From positions 35,681-99,680 of the forward strand of contig JAYMTL010000068.1 of NCBI GenBank assembly GCA_036897445.1: a stretch of DNA of 64,000 nucleotides, written 5' to 3'. A program made the position numbers and the translations under genes. How positions within the stretch are numbered: the first letter of the stretch is position 1; every line of letters starts with the position of its first letter. This document shows positions 50,001-61,600 of this stretch, piece by piece. The notes beneath the pieces are model-generated. The model did no database searches. It saw only the letters and a list, made by a program, of their open reading frames with translations, and was not told where the DNA came from. Source of the DNA: Pelargonium tetragonum (taxonomy: Eukaryota; Streptophyta; Magnoliopsida; Geraniales; Geraniaceae).

Positions 50001-53000
50001 CGTTTGGCATATCCATAGTAGTCAATTTTCCTTTTGTGAGTGAAAGATAAACCCCTCTACTTTTTCTATTAAAGAGATCCTAAGGCGATTTTTCGTGCGT
50101 TGTAACACTTAAGTACTTTTTTTTACTATCTATGGTACCTACCTATCCTAAACTCGCTGCTTTATAACTTAGAGTGATAACTCCTGGAATATATATATAA
50201 GCTCTTTTAACCCTAAAGGCTGCCTTGGTTGTAAATAGAGTACTAGAGATTCCTAGAATCTGGTAGATGATTGCCCGGAATTGAGTTCACTCTTGCTTGC
50301 TGAACTAATAGTAAGATTTTTCGGGTAAGGTATTCTTCCTCTAAAGAAAACACAAGAATGAAATATAAAAGATCCCTGAAAGTTTAAGCAACAGAGTAAG
50401 CTCTTAAAATTTAAAGAGACTCAACTAGAAGTTTTTCACAGATTAGAGTTCCCTTAGGGGATATCGTTTAGCAGGGAAGACAAATATTTACCACAAGAGA
50501 GTACTACTAGCATTCTATCATCTATTAACCAAGTTCAAGCAAATTGTAATAATTATAATGAGAACCCGGACGTAGGCCTTCCTTTTCTAGAGCAAGTACA
50601 AAGCCTCCCTTTTTAGATTACCTTTCTTTTCTTTAGATCCTAATATAATATAAACGGACTACTTCATAGCCGCTGTTGCTTAAAAAAGGAATAAAGAAAT
50701 TTAGGAGTCTTAGGAACTTTTAAATACTGGAGAAAATCTTGCTATATGAATAAAGAGCTTCAAAGAATTGAACTACTAAAATCTCTGTTTGACTTGATCC
50801 TTACTTAGAAAATCTTAAAATGGTATGCTATTGGGGCGTGTGCTTCTGAAAATAACTTAACTCTTAGGTGGAAGCAGCTTAGCCCTAAAATTAAGAAGAA
50901 CTCCTTCCTATAGGATTCTTTAGAACTTGAATTAGATCATATATTTTTAAGTAAAATCCTGTTCTTAATTATCTATTTTCTCAACCCGGAATTTTCCTTT
51001 TATTATAAATTAACTCCAATTTCATTTGCGGGAAAGGTTTGGTTTTTGATACATTTGTAAAGTACCGGACTCTTTGGATTTCCTTTAGAGATTAATGAAC
51101 TTGGTTTCTCTATTGCCTTACTGCTTTGCTTTAGTTTTTCAAAAATCCCTAAGCGGGGGTCTTAAGTATTTCTGAGTGACCCAGAAGTATCCTACTGTAA
51201 TTTCGGAATTCTAGTGGGCACCCCTTATTATCTTTCCTTGTAAAAAGGGGTTGGTGAGGAAGTGGTGTCGCTTACAGGAAAAGACTCTTTGAATAATTAA
51301 AAAAACTTCTAAAAAGAGAAGATACTAAGCAGTCTACTATTAAAGTATTTAAGATCCCGTAGCTTTGATGCTTCTTACATCTCTCGAGAAAGTCTTGCAA
51401 ATACACCAACTAAGGTCTAGGGGGCTGGTATAATTCTCAAAATGAAATATTTTATGGCTATTTCCGTGTCTTTTAACGTAGTATTTTTTCCCTACATTGT
51501 TTGCGCCTTCTTATATTAGGTTCCCCGTCAGGTATTTTATAGATAGAACAAATTGATTGAAATAATAAAAGGCTTGCTTATGAATAACCCTTACTGGTAG
51601 CACTCTGAAAATCCTATTTTTAATGTGTTGTTTCTGCTCTAGCTATAAAAGACTGGGAGGGTGTGGAGCCCCTTAACTGCTTAAAGTCTCCGGCTTTACT
51701 AGATACCAAATATAGAGAGGCTCCTTATTTTTAATTAGTAATAGATTTTTATACGGCAGTAACTGCTGCAATTTAGTAACCTAGAGCACTTGAGTTTTAA
51801 TAATATCCAAGTTCTTGCAGACAGGGGAGTCCTTTTTTTAGGGACCTTTCTGTAACTTCTAAAATATTTAGGCTATTGGAATTCTTCACCGGGGGGCCTT
51901 TTATAAAAAAACTAAGTAAAAGCCCTTTTATTAACTTAACTATACGCATATAGGTAGTTATACAGAAAAAAAGTACTACAGTCTAGCTTTGTGTTATACA
52001 GTACTGATTACTAACAACAAAAAGGAATCTCATGAGCAACTACAAGAAAGCGGGCCCCAAAGAAAAAGGTTTAAAGTAAGCATATACTGTTACTTATGAA
52101 TAAGCACCCTGCCACGTCTCCTGCTATTAGTTTTCTCGGTCAAACTCTAATACGCCCTCCCTTGTTTACTGTTTAGTATTTTTGTATGGATGCTTGAGGT
52201 ATGCTCTAATACCAAAACCTCCCCAGTATTCCTCTAAAGCGCTTTAGCTTAAATTCTATATTAAAAAGGAAGCAATTATAAAAAGCAACTTCTATAATCT
52301 ATAAGAAGGGGCATCCCACGAAGTTTCTATACGCAAGGATTATCCTTAACAAGGCTTTGAGAATTTGTATTCAAATTAGAAAGAGAACTTTAGGTTCTGC
52401 GGCATCTAATTGGGTATAGTATAGAAATTGACTCATTATAGGGTTACAAGCGAACCTTTCTTCTTTTTATTGGAGTTTAATCTAAGTAGTTAGCTTGTCT
52501 TGTTAGATACTAAACCCAGGATACTAAAAAGGGAGGCATTCAGAGGAAAAAGCAAGTACTAATCCTTTTCATTTTCTAGGTTTAGAGGGTTCGCGGATGT
52601 ATACTCGAAAGTCCTTTATAACCTAAATTGACTTAGTATCTTTTTTAGGCTCTAGAAGGAACTCAGAATTAGTATACCCAAAATTATGTAATAAGTAAAG
52701 GGGTTAACCTAGCTTAGGCACTTTTAATATCTCTTTCATTTCACACTTGTTAGATAACAGTTTTATAAAAGGATGAATTGCTCTTCTGGAACCGGTGTAA
52801 TTGCTAGACTAACCCTAGCGGAATGAAAAACTTTGTCCAGAGTTTTAAGTCACGAAAAGGACCTTAGAATCAATCGGTTTACTCGAATATAAAAAGTCCG
52901 TTGAAGTATGCGGAATGCCTACAGTTAATAAAAGGGGACAGAAAGATTACAGGGCTACATTTGCGGGAAGTCTTGCTCTTCAGTTGGTAAAAGGAATTGG

Positions 53001-54966
53001 GTACTGGAAGCTTAAAGAGGTATAGTAGGAATAAGGGGAATTCTAGTATAACTTTTTGCTTTATGGTTAAGTAAAAAATGCTTTAGATCCCCTTATTAAA
53101 GATCCTGTAATTAACTATGAAAGTTTGATTTGGCTTTTAGTAAGGTATACCCCGGGGAAATCCCAACTATTTTTTAGTTCCCTTTTTCAAGAAAGTAGAA
53201 GTTTAGAGTACTAGAATCCCGGGTAAGTGACTGGGCTCACTTTTATTATATAATTATATAAAGTTTTACCTGACTTCAAAGTAAGAGACCTCCCTAGAAA
53301 GCTGTGAACCAATGCAATATTTGCACACTCCTGTCTAGTTTATACTTTTTAGGAGCTTACAGGATACCAGTGTCAAAAAAGAGTTAATCCTAGTACGTTG
53401 AACATCTGAAAACTTACTAATAGAAAAGGCACCCGACTGGGGTATCTCTACTTGAGCTGGCGGATAGGGAGTAGTTAGAACAAAAAAACTTTTGCTCTAC
53501 TGAAATATCCTACCTATTCTGTACACTTGGCATAGTTACTAAATATTTTCTTTTTACTTAACAGGGTTGCTCTTAATATAAAAATTCGGTTTTTGGGTAC
53601 CCCTAGATTTTTTATGACACGCTCTGGCTAGTTACCAAGTTAGTTCCAATATTTGTGGAACCCCTTTACTTAGTGAGCAAGAGAGGGCCTCAATTGGGCG
53701 AAGTTTTTAGAATACTGAGTAGTAGGTCATCTATTTCTTAGATTCGTCAAAAAAGAATTTAGGCCTTCATATTAATTTGGTTCCTTTTATAGAAGGGCTA
53801 AAAAACTGAATATCTTATACTTATGGAACGGTTTTTCTATGGTGAAAGTTCTGGGGTCTCCTAAGCTTCGCATTTCCATATCTTATTAGGCGTGGATTAC
53901 CTACTCCCGTTTAAACACTTTTTGATATTAGTAGTTAAGTTAAAGTGGTTGGCTTAATATGAGGTCTAAAAAACTCCGTAGCTAAAGGACGAGTATCATA
54001 GCCTTACTAAAACAGGGAATCCTCGAGCTCCTTTTTATTATGTACTGTTTCTGAGAAGTCAAAATTAAAAAGCATTTTTGGACTAAAGAAAGAGCATTAC
54101 TATAAGATGTAATAAATAGAAATACGAGTCTAGATTCCAAACACTCTAAAACGTAAAGAAATCCTAGAGGGTCCCTTTACAACGGGATTCTACTAGTGTA
54201 AAAGTTGTTAAACTAAGTAAAAGTCCTAGTAGAAGTCAAAAGTATATCTCTTCAGGAACTAAATTAGAAAGGTCTGGCAAAAAAACTTAAAAAGCTATAG
54301 GGCAGGATCTCTCATTGTGTGCAAGTGGAATTGAGCTTATGAACTACAGACATAAGAGTCTAATAATCAGATTACTCTTGAGTAAATCTACTTACTATAA
54401 AGCGAACTCTTTCTGAAGTGGGAACTCTGTTTATTATGTCAAGTTACGATTTTCATTGAACAAAACCTAATACAATAGGAAGCCTTATTCTTTACTGCGC
54501 AAACTAAACTCCTTTCTTAAACACGCAAAGCCTAGAACCACTTTGAAAAGAATTTGAGGTTTTGGAATTTTCTAGCCTAAAAACTATTAATACAATCAGG
54601 TGAGACCTCTTGCCGGGGCAGCACTTAAAAAAATAAGGATCTAATAAAAATTTGATGCTGAGTTAATAAAATGCTTGACTAGAGCTGCTTCGAATAAAGT
54701 AAAAAGTATAAACCCCAAACTTTCAAAAAAAGCTGGGGGGGTATACTTTCTGTAAATATTAAGAATTGCTTAGATAAAGATTTAATATTGAAACTGAACC
54801 CTATTGGAAGTAACGCTTATTGACCAGCTTACTATATCTTTTCTATTTTACATCATCGAATCGGAGTAAAACGCAGGTTCGAGTCTAAAAAGAAAGTAAG
54901 ATATTTCTTAGGGGATATGATTAGTATTAGTATATGATAGGTCTCATATAAGCTGCAACTTATTTC

Positions 54967-54994
54967 AAAACGAGTCGTCGTTAAAACTCGTTTT
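54967..54994. repeat. 9-bp stem, 10-nt loop hairpin
   Basis: AAAACGAGT pairs exactly with ACTCGTTTT across a 10-base loop. The second arm ends in four T, so the plus strand shows a weak stem-plus-T pattern. The stem is too A+T-rich and the T run too short for a confident terminator call. Confidence 0.85.
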
Positions 54995-55335
54995 AGTTAG
55001 GCTAAGTGTAAGTTATTTCCTGTTTTGGAACTCAACTAGCGGAGACAAACCTAGTAAGGGGGCATAAAATTAGATTTTGAAATAAGCTTTTTCTAGAGTT
55101 TGTTATATATATCTCTTTTTTGGATTTATCGGAATTTCTTTATTCGACAGAAGTACCATATTCTTGGTAAAGCTAGAAGTAGTAACAAGCGTCATCACAG
55201 ATTAAAGCTACAATAACACTGTAAAGATAATCAAGCCATAATAGGGGATACCAAAAAAGGGTACAACCAGTAACGTAGTTTGTGTTGTAGTCTATAATAT
55301 AAGAATATAGGACAAATGAAAGATAAAGCGAGCTC

Positions 55336-55361
55336 TTTAAATATTTATATAAATATTTAAA
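55336..55361. repeat. 26-bp perfect A+T palindrome
   Basis: The left half TTTAAATATTTAT is followed directly by its exact reverse complement, with no spacer and no GC pair. An uncorrected estimate gives about 0.003 such palindromes per window, but A+T-only sequence makes this less surprising. A cruciform-forming or easily unwound site, as at some organellar origins, is one possibility. Nothing nearby confirms an origin. Confidence 0.95.
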
Positions 55362-56562
55362 TTAAAAATCTTCCTCGTCAGTATATTAAATTCAATTTTA
55401 TCTCGATAGAGTATAAGACTTCGGGCCGTACCCCTTGATTAGGTCAAACAAAAAATGAAAGTAGATGTGACTTTCTCCGGAGACTCTGTCCGAACTTTAT
55501 TCTTACAAAATAAAAAAAAAAGAGCTGGCTTTTTTTCCAGTTAAAGGGGCACAATCTACCTCTTTCAATTGTAATAGTTTTAAAAGTTATTCTATAATAA
55601 ACAAGTAGCGAACAAGTTTTTCAATTGCGGGACAATAGACAAGAAAAAATTTCCATAGCTAGTAGTTACGGGGAAAGGCAACCTAAATTCTTTACCAGGA
55701 CCGGGTACTCAGTCTCATATCTCCTATAGATTTATAAAAGGGGAGCCCCCTCAATCCCATAAGCTTTCTTTTTTACAAGGTAGAGCAGATTTTTCCCTTT
55801 TGTTGTCATCTTTACTTCCTTTGCTTAGGGAGTACTCAAAAGTGGTGGTATAATAATCCCAAATATAACAGTGTAAACGAACTTCTAATCTAATACAAGA
55901 AAGCTGTCTTGAGCCTCCCTTTAAACGGGAATTCCGCCCATATAAAACAAAGGAAGAAAGATTATTTATCTTTTTCAATACGGAGCGGATTCCTAAGTTC
56001 CCTTAGCCATAATGAGTAACTCTTTATATTGTATTGCTTATTAGCTTTCTATAAAAGCGCTCGTTGACATTGGGAGCTCCTTTTATAATATATCCGCAAT
56101 TTACTTACCAATTTTACACGAGGCCTACCCGCAACCCTGAAACATACTAAATTAAGAAAGAGTTCTCCCCACATTAAAATTGAGTTAACTCGCTAAGAAG
56201 TAGCTTGCGTTCTCGTAATTTAGGTTAGGAGAGTACCTTGCTTTAATATATAGCACCAGATAAAGATAATCTTTAAAAAGGCCCTTGTTTCCTCTTTTTG
56301 ATTGAGATAATTAAACTTCCTTTTTCTTTTTTCTTATAGGCATAGGCAGGATATATTAGCTGCTTGTTGGTTGACAGGGCGTGTGCTCTTAATTCATTTT
56401 ACGCCTTAAGATATAGGTTAAAATTTTAGCGTAAAGGTGGGCTCTAAAAAAGTGCTTCTTTTGCGAGATCCCGATTCTATAAAGAAAGCTTTTGAGTTGC
56501 TACTTATAAGGATTTCCGCAGTTTTGGACTCTCTTTGAGGAATTTAAGTGCCGGGAATTTTA

Positions 56563-56578
56563 CACAGACAAGGTGCTT
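56563..56578 (+). repeat. 16-bp direct repeat, copy B
   Basis: Exact match to 5246-5261. Similarity does not clearly extend beyond a flanking A+T run, so it is at most a very short dispersed repeat. Confidence 0.7.
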
Positions 56579-58434
56579 TTTAGCTATGCTAGTGTCATTT
56601 TGTTATCGGGGGCTCCTCTACTAGCTTCCCCGGTAAGTTACAAGGAAAATAAAAAAGAAAATAAGAAGTTAATAAAAGGCGATAGCAACCTTTTTTGAAC
56701 CTACGTTTACTATACAACGGGGTTTTTTTATCCACAAAGCCCCGGATTATTATCTTCTCGATACCTTTTGCGAACCTCAGTGCTTCTCTTATAACTAAAA
56801 AGGAATTTGGTGGATATCCGCTCATGCTTTTCCATTACTTAAGAAAGATTAGAAAACTTTAAGTCAAATCAGATAAAGAATCCGGCTCTAACTGGCAAAA
56901 GCTTTCAATTACAGAACGTGGAGGCTGCGAATCCTTTAAGAGTATTCCCACATGGGTTAATTCCAATATACCTACAAAAGTCTAATAGTAAAGTGCAAAT
57001 AGAAACAAGGAGTATCAAAATAAACTTCAAATTTTTTGGACAAGACAAGATATCTAAAAAGACTTCCCTCTTTAGTCAATAACTAGGAGTCCTGCGCAAT
57101 CATTTAGTAATAAAGCCTACCCCTAAAATTTTAATAAGGTACCTTCTTTCTTTTTAAACTGTACTGAAAGTCTTTTATCCCAATACAATAGAAGAACTGA
57201 GAGCTGCTATTACCTCCTTCGTAGAGCCTATAAGGGGCTTTGACTCTATATTCTTAGTGACATCCTTCACGATACAACTCTGTATCTCTTAATAAAAAAC
57301 TACTAAGCAGTTTTCCGTATACTTGTACAAAATGCTTGTATATGATATAAAGTTTAAGACCTCCTTTCATAAACTTGGATACAAAAAATCTTCCAGTAGG
57401 TGGGGATTGCCAAGTATATCCAGGTGAAATTCTACTAAAATAAGCTTTGCAGGAACTCCAAACTCGTTAAGTAACTTGCCCTGTGCGCCTTTTTTCTTTT
57501 TGCTAAATGCTAGTGATAAGCCCTAATTTTATAGCTTTTAAACTTTGTATCTTTCTTGAGAAGAAAAGCTTGCTAAGTTTAGAAAATCCTGGATCCAAAT
57601 CCTAGGCATAAAAAGTAAGGTAGAAGGCTGCAACTAAAGTATGCTTATAATTTTTACTGGAGCATGCCAGTAAAGGACTCATTTAAGTAGTAGGAACCAA
57701 AATACAAACAGCTGGCGACGGGTAAATAGTCGATCGAGGAAAAGACTAAGGAGTTAAGAGTTCGAATAGGAATTCCTTCAGGAAGTTTTGGAGAATAGAG
57801 CAAAGCAAGTTTCTTAATTGCATTACCTACACTCTTCTGTTTTTATTTTAGGGGGGCTCCAGTTTCTTCATGAATAGCAAGAGAGAGTCTGTACTTTTCT
57901 CTCCTTTGTTTTACTTACACCCGAAACCTCCCTAGCAACAACGAGTATTCCCTATTTTGGATTGGAAATGCCGAAAGTTCCCCTAGTCCTAATAGAAAAA
58001 ACCGAAATAAATATGTATAATTTGTGAATATTAATTTAAGTTACTTTTGTACTTTACTTATTCTTTTAGCAGTGCTTTTCTTCCTTAAAAATATAGGACT
58101 TTAAAACTCATATGGATCTCAAAAGCTCTTTGAAGAAAGTTATTCCTAATAAATCTTAGACTTACATTAGAAGTAGCTTGCTTGAACGTGCCCGCAAATG
58201 CTAAGTTCCAAAGATTCATAGACGCTGTGAAGTAAGTAGTTGCCTTTAGTTCTTTTGTTTGAAAGTCTTTAATTAAGGATTTCTGGTTAAGATATTAAAA
58301 AGTGGATGTCGTAAGGTATCCAAGTTTTCTTATTATACTCTTTTTACATTAACCTTCCTCCGCTGCGCTACAGTTGGATGGATTCCCTACCATATAAGGC
58401 TTATTCCTTTATGATAAGAGCAGGGAGCTTGAGG

Positions 58435-58637
58435 TAATTATCCTTAAACTTAATAAAACACCTAATACCATTCTAACTAGAACTTTCTATATCTAACCAT
58501 TACTATAACAACTAAAAAATACTATACTAACTTTCTCTTATGCTAGTAATAACTTATATAATTATAATACAATAAGAAGTACCTATATCCCTTCTTACAC
58601 TAAATCTCTCTTCTTCTTCTTTTTACCTAAAAATAAC
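58435..58637 (+). other. 203-nt tract nearly free of guanine
   Basis: Only five G occur on the plus strand (58,480, 58,542, 58,546, 58,576, 58,579), where about 35 would be expected. C remains common: 40 C against 5 G over 58,441-58,620. The tract is a mix of A, C and T with no obvious tandem unit, apart from a short TTC run near 58,611. No open frame covers it. Its minus strand resembles in style the C-free plus strand at 13,339, and the two share the word TTATTGTATTAT (also at 48,969). Confidence 0.9.
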
Positions 58638-61600
58638 GGATAAACCTTAAGGAAAGAGCATTACAAATACGCTATGTTCCTAGCCTGTTATTGTTATAAG
58701 GCAGCTTCAATCAAAAGGGGGTTTCTAATTATATGTACTAGGTTCAAGTCCTATTACATTCTGTTTGAATTGTGCTTTTAGAGGCTTTTCACCGATAAAT
58801 TGTAATTACAGGTCTTTGTAAGAAAGTTTGAAATTAAAAGGTTGAGAGGTTCCTTAGTTTGGGGTAAATAAATTTCAATTTAGAGAGGTTTTTATTGTTT
58901 ACCACCCACTGAGGATTTCTATATCCTCCTACTTAAGGGAGCCTTATACATTTAAGCTTTAGCCTATTCTCATCTCGGGGACTTTAGTAAGTATATTTAT
59001 TGTGTTTGTTACTATTCCTAGTAAGGACGCCTTGATAAGCCCTCGGTCGGGACTGATTTTCGTTATTAATTTTATCCAGTAAGGCAAAGCTAGCGATAAT
59101 CCTCTATTTCAGAATTCAGAGAATAAGACACAGCTGTTTCAAATCAGATATGTGTTATCCTAAAGTTTCCGTAGTGTATAGGGTTAAAGCATTATTTCAA
59201 GCCTTCTTAAGCAAACAACCCAGTTAATTTCTATTTACTTAATTCATAAAACCAAAGTCATCAAGTACTTAGTCAAGGGCTTATAAGCAGGGGCTACCCT
59301 TAACCCTCAGGAAATTTGCTAGAAAGGACTTTGTAGAATAATCGAACAGGGTTGGGATTTAGTTACCCTTGAGTATTTGCATTATAAAATAAAGGAATTT
59401 TTGTTCAACACTCGTTTTTGTAGGTTTTCGAGGAGTATTCTAGTGAATAGAAATTTCGAAGGTATAGAGAAACCCCTGTAATTCTACAAAGGCCCATCTG
59501 AGTATCGAGCACATGTCTATTAGGGGTACGTAACCGGGAATTCTTACTGAGCCCGCTCCTATCACAGTTTTCGGGTAGTAAGTCCCTAGGGTAGGAAAAG
59601 GGATATTCGGGGTTAATTAGTATAATTACGTTGTCCGACTGCAATAAAAAAAGATCTTACAATTATAATGGGCTTCCTTATTGGGTATACCTAATTTTAC
59701 TTACTTTTCGTAATAAGTTAAGGGTCTTTTAAAAAAGCTACTGGGTTTTTGAGTCGTGGTGTCGGTGTTTAGGCAACGAGTCCTATTAGAATAAAATCCG
59801 CCTTAAGTACAATTAGTAAAAGGTTTTTTTTAATAACTATAAAGTATAAGCCTTAGGGTTCTTTATTTGTTCAACCCAATCTAAGTTGGTTCGAATCCTG
59901 CTCTTGGATAATTAAAGGGCAGCCAGGTATATAAAATTTATTTAGTAACACCATACACTTCTAAGCGCATACAAAGGGACTTCTCCAAGAGGGCTTTTCT
60001 ATATACTATAGGTACTGACATCCACTTCAGTAAATACTCCTTTCTTAATAAAGATTCTTGTACTTGTACGAGTATATAAGACAGCTCTTTAACTCTTATG
60101 CAGGACTAACTTTTAGAATCCAGACCCTAGGCGCTTCCCTAGGAAAGGGCGTCCTGTATGTAATAAGAAAAGCAGAAGTAGTTTCGCGGGCATTAAATTG
60201 ATCTAATATTCTTGGTTAATTACTTGCTTTTTGGTGTGATATATGATATATTAAGTAAGGGAGCTCTCAAAACAAGATTAGTACCCCTTTTAGCTTTGTG
60301 ACTCCCTAGGTAATATTTTACTTTCTATTGACCCTTTTTAAACGAGTACCTTGTTTTAGTAATATAGGATCTTAGGGGGCCCACTCCGCCTTATTAATGC
60401 ATAGAGTTCTGCTACGCGCAATTTTTTCTAGCGCGGTTCTACTAAAATGAGGGGTCCGTATTACACAAACCCAAGTCAATAATTAATAGTAGTCGTATAA
60501 GGGCGCCTTATTTGACATAAAGAAGGGGTTAGGCTAAATTCAGTACTAAGACTAAGAGTCTGGTTTCTTTTTATTATATACAGAGAGGGCCCTGTAACCT
60601 GAGGTAATCCCAGGTAATTGCACTAAATGAGCTAAGCAGCTTTCTCAAGTCCAACAAGACTTGTTAAAGGGGTACCCCACTTTAGTATGTATAAGAATTC
60701 GGGTTTTTAAAAGTTCTAAATAAAAGTCTCGATTTGCTTGTAGAAACAAGAACTTATTAACCCCCCTATTTGAAAAGTAGAAGTTTATCCGTTCAGCCTT
60801 GACAGCTAATATAAGTATAATAATTGGGAGTAAGGGATCCTGGAGTTTACGTATTTAAAGAGGCTTTATAAATAAGAATTTTCTGGCATTGTCGGTTCAT
60901 AATAGTACTAGAGTTTCTATGCAAGAATTTTAATTACAATTACACTGTGTAGCCGCTAAACGAAGAGTTTAAAATCAAAAGATTTTTGGATTTACCTTAA
61001 TTTTATAATATAGTGTAATGAGTCCAGACCTAAGAAAGGAGCTAGCCAACGGAGCGCAAGCTAGTTTATATAGCGCTAATAAATTTGGTTTATAAAAAAG
61101 GAGTGCCCTAAGGAAGCCTTTCCACTAAATAGAGTGCCAGCTATATGTTTAGGGGTTAAAGACTCCGGTGGATGAAAGTAAGTTCAATACTATAAAGGGG
61201 AACCTACTTCGCTTTGTACAAAATCTTCTGTTTGATTATAACTATGTCTATTTGGAAAGTAGGTAGATATGTAACGAATATAATATTAATAAACTACAAA
61301 GCTTCACGAGATAACCCGCGCAAAGGAGTACTTGCTCTAATTTTAGCTTGATAAAAAGGATTTTCTTACAGACACTTGTGGGCCGTGCCGAGAGTACACC
61401 TAAATATGTATAATTTTATACCTTACTTTGGGAACTTCTACTAATCTAATGTATAAATCCAATCAACCTAGTTTTCTGCAGTAAAATAAAATTTTTGGTA
61501 CGCATAGTTTAAGAATTCCTAAGCAAAGTTACAAGTTCAAATAGCGCTTGTGTTTTCTATTCTAAGAAACTCCTGTTGTTAATGAGAGCTCAGTAAAAAG

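Larger units (their letters stand above)
48651..58434. other. Non-coding stretch, no gene recognised
   Basis: Two short minus-strand frames (55,751-55,978 and 56,595-56,825) have no recognisable product. Structures listed separately are the hairpins at 49,386, 49,986, 54,967 and 55,336 and the 16-base direct repeat at 56,563. GGGCCC or GGGTCCC cores lie at 49,631, 52,052 and 54,169, and GGAGCTCC lies at 56,073-56,080. TTATCCACA at 56,728 matches a DnaA box but stands alone. Confidence 0.6.
2856..60592. repeat. Dispersed GGG(N)CCC hairpin cores
   Basis: Fourteen GGGCCC sites were found by eye, starting at 2856, 5726, 6259, 13165, 16323, 27336, 31635, 32090, 33077, 40596, 43959, 52052, 60377 and 60587. 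Nine GGGACCC or GGGTCCC sites start at 5306, 9412, 11144, 31131, 33685, 39046, 44113, 49631 and 54169. At 35% G+C about 1.8 and 1.2 would be expected. The opposite palindrome CCCGGG was seen only about three times (near 31,709, 41,785 and 53,218), close to expectation. The excess is therefore specific to a purine arm followed by a pyrimidine arm. Flanks often read A-rich on the left and T-rich on the right, lengthening the stem. The span covers first to last site; individual cores are 6-11 bp. Counts are manual and may be incomplete. Confidence 0.75.

Noticed and set aside
52936-52975. GGACAGAAAGA resembling a conserved large-subunit rRNA segment
   Set aside because: The match stops after a few bases and no neighbouring rRNA motifs or helices are present.
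54967-54994. Hairpin plus T run as an intrinsic terminator
   Set aside because: The stem is A+T-rich, only four T follow within the arm, and no gene ends upstream.
56728-56736. DnaA-box consensus TTATCCACA
   Set aside because: About 0.8 copies are expected by chance on two strands. It is alone and without an origin-like cluster.
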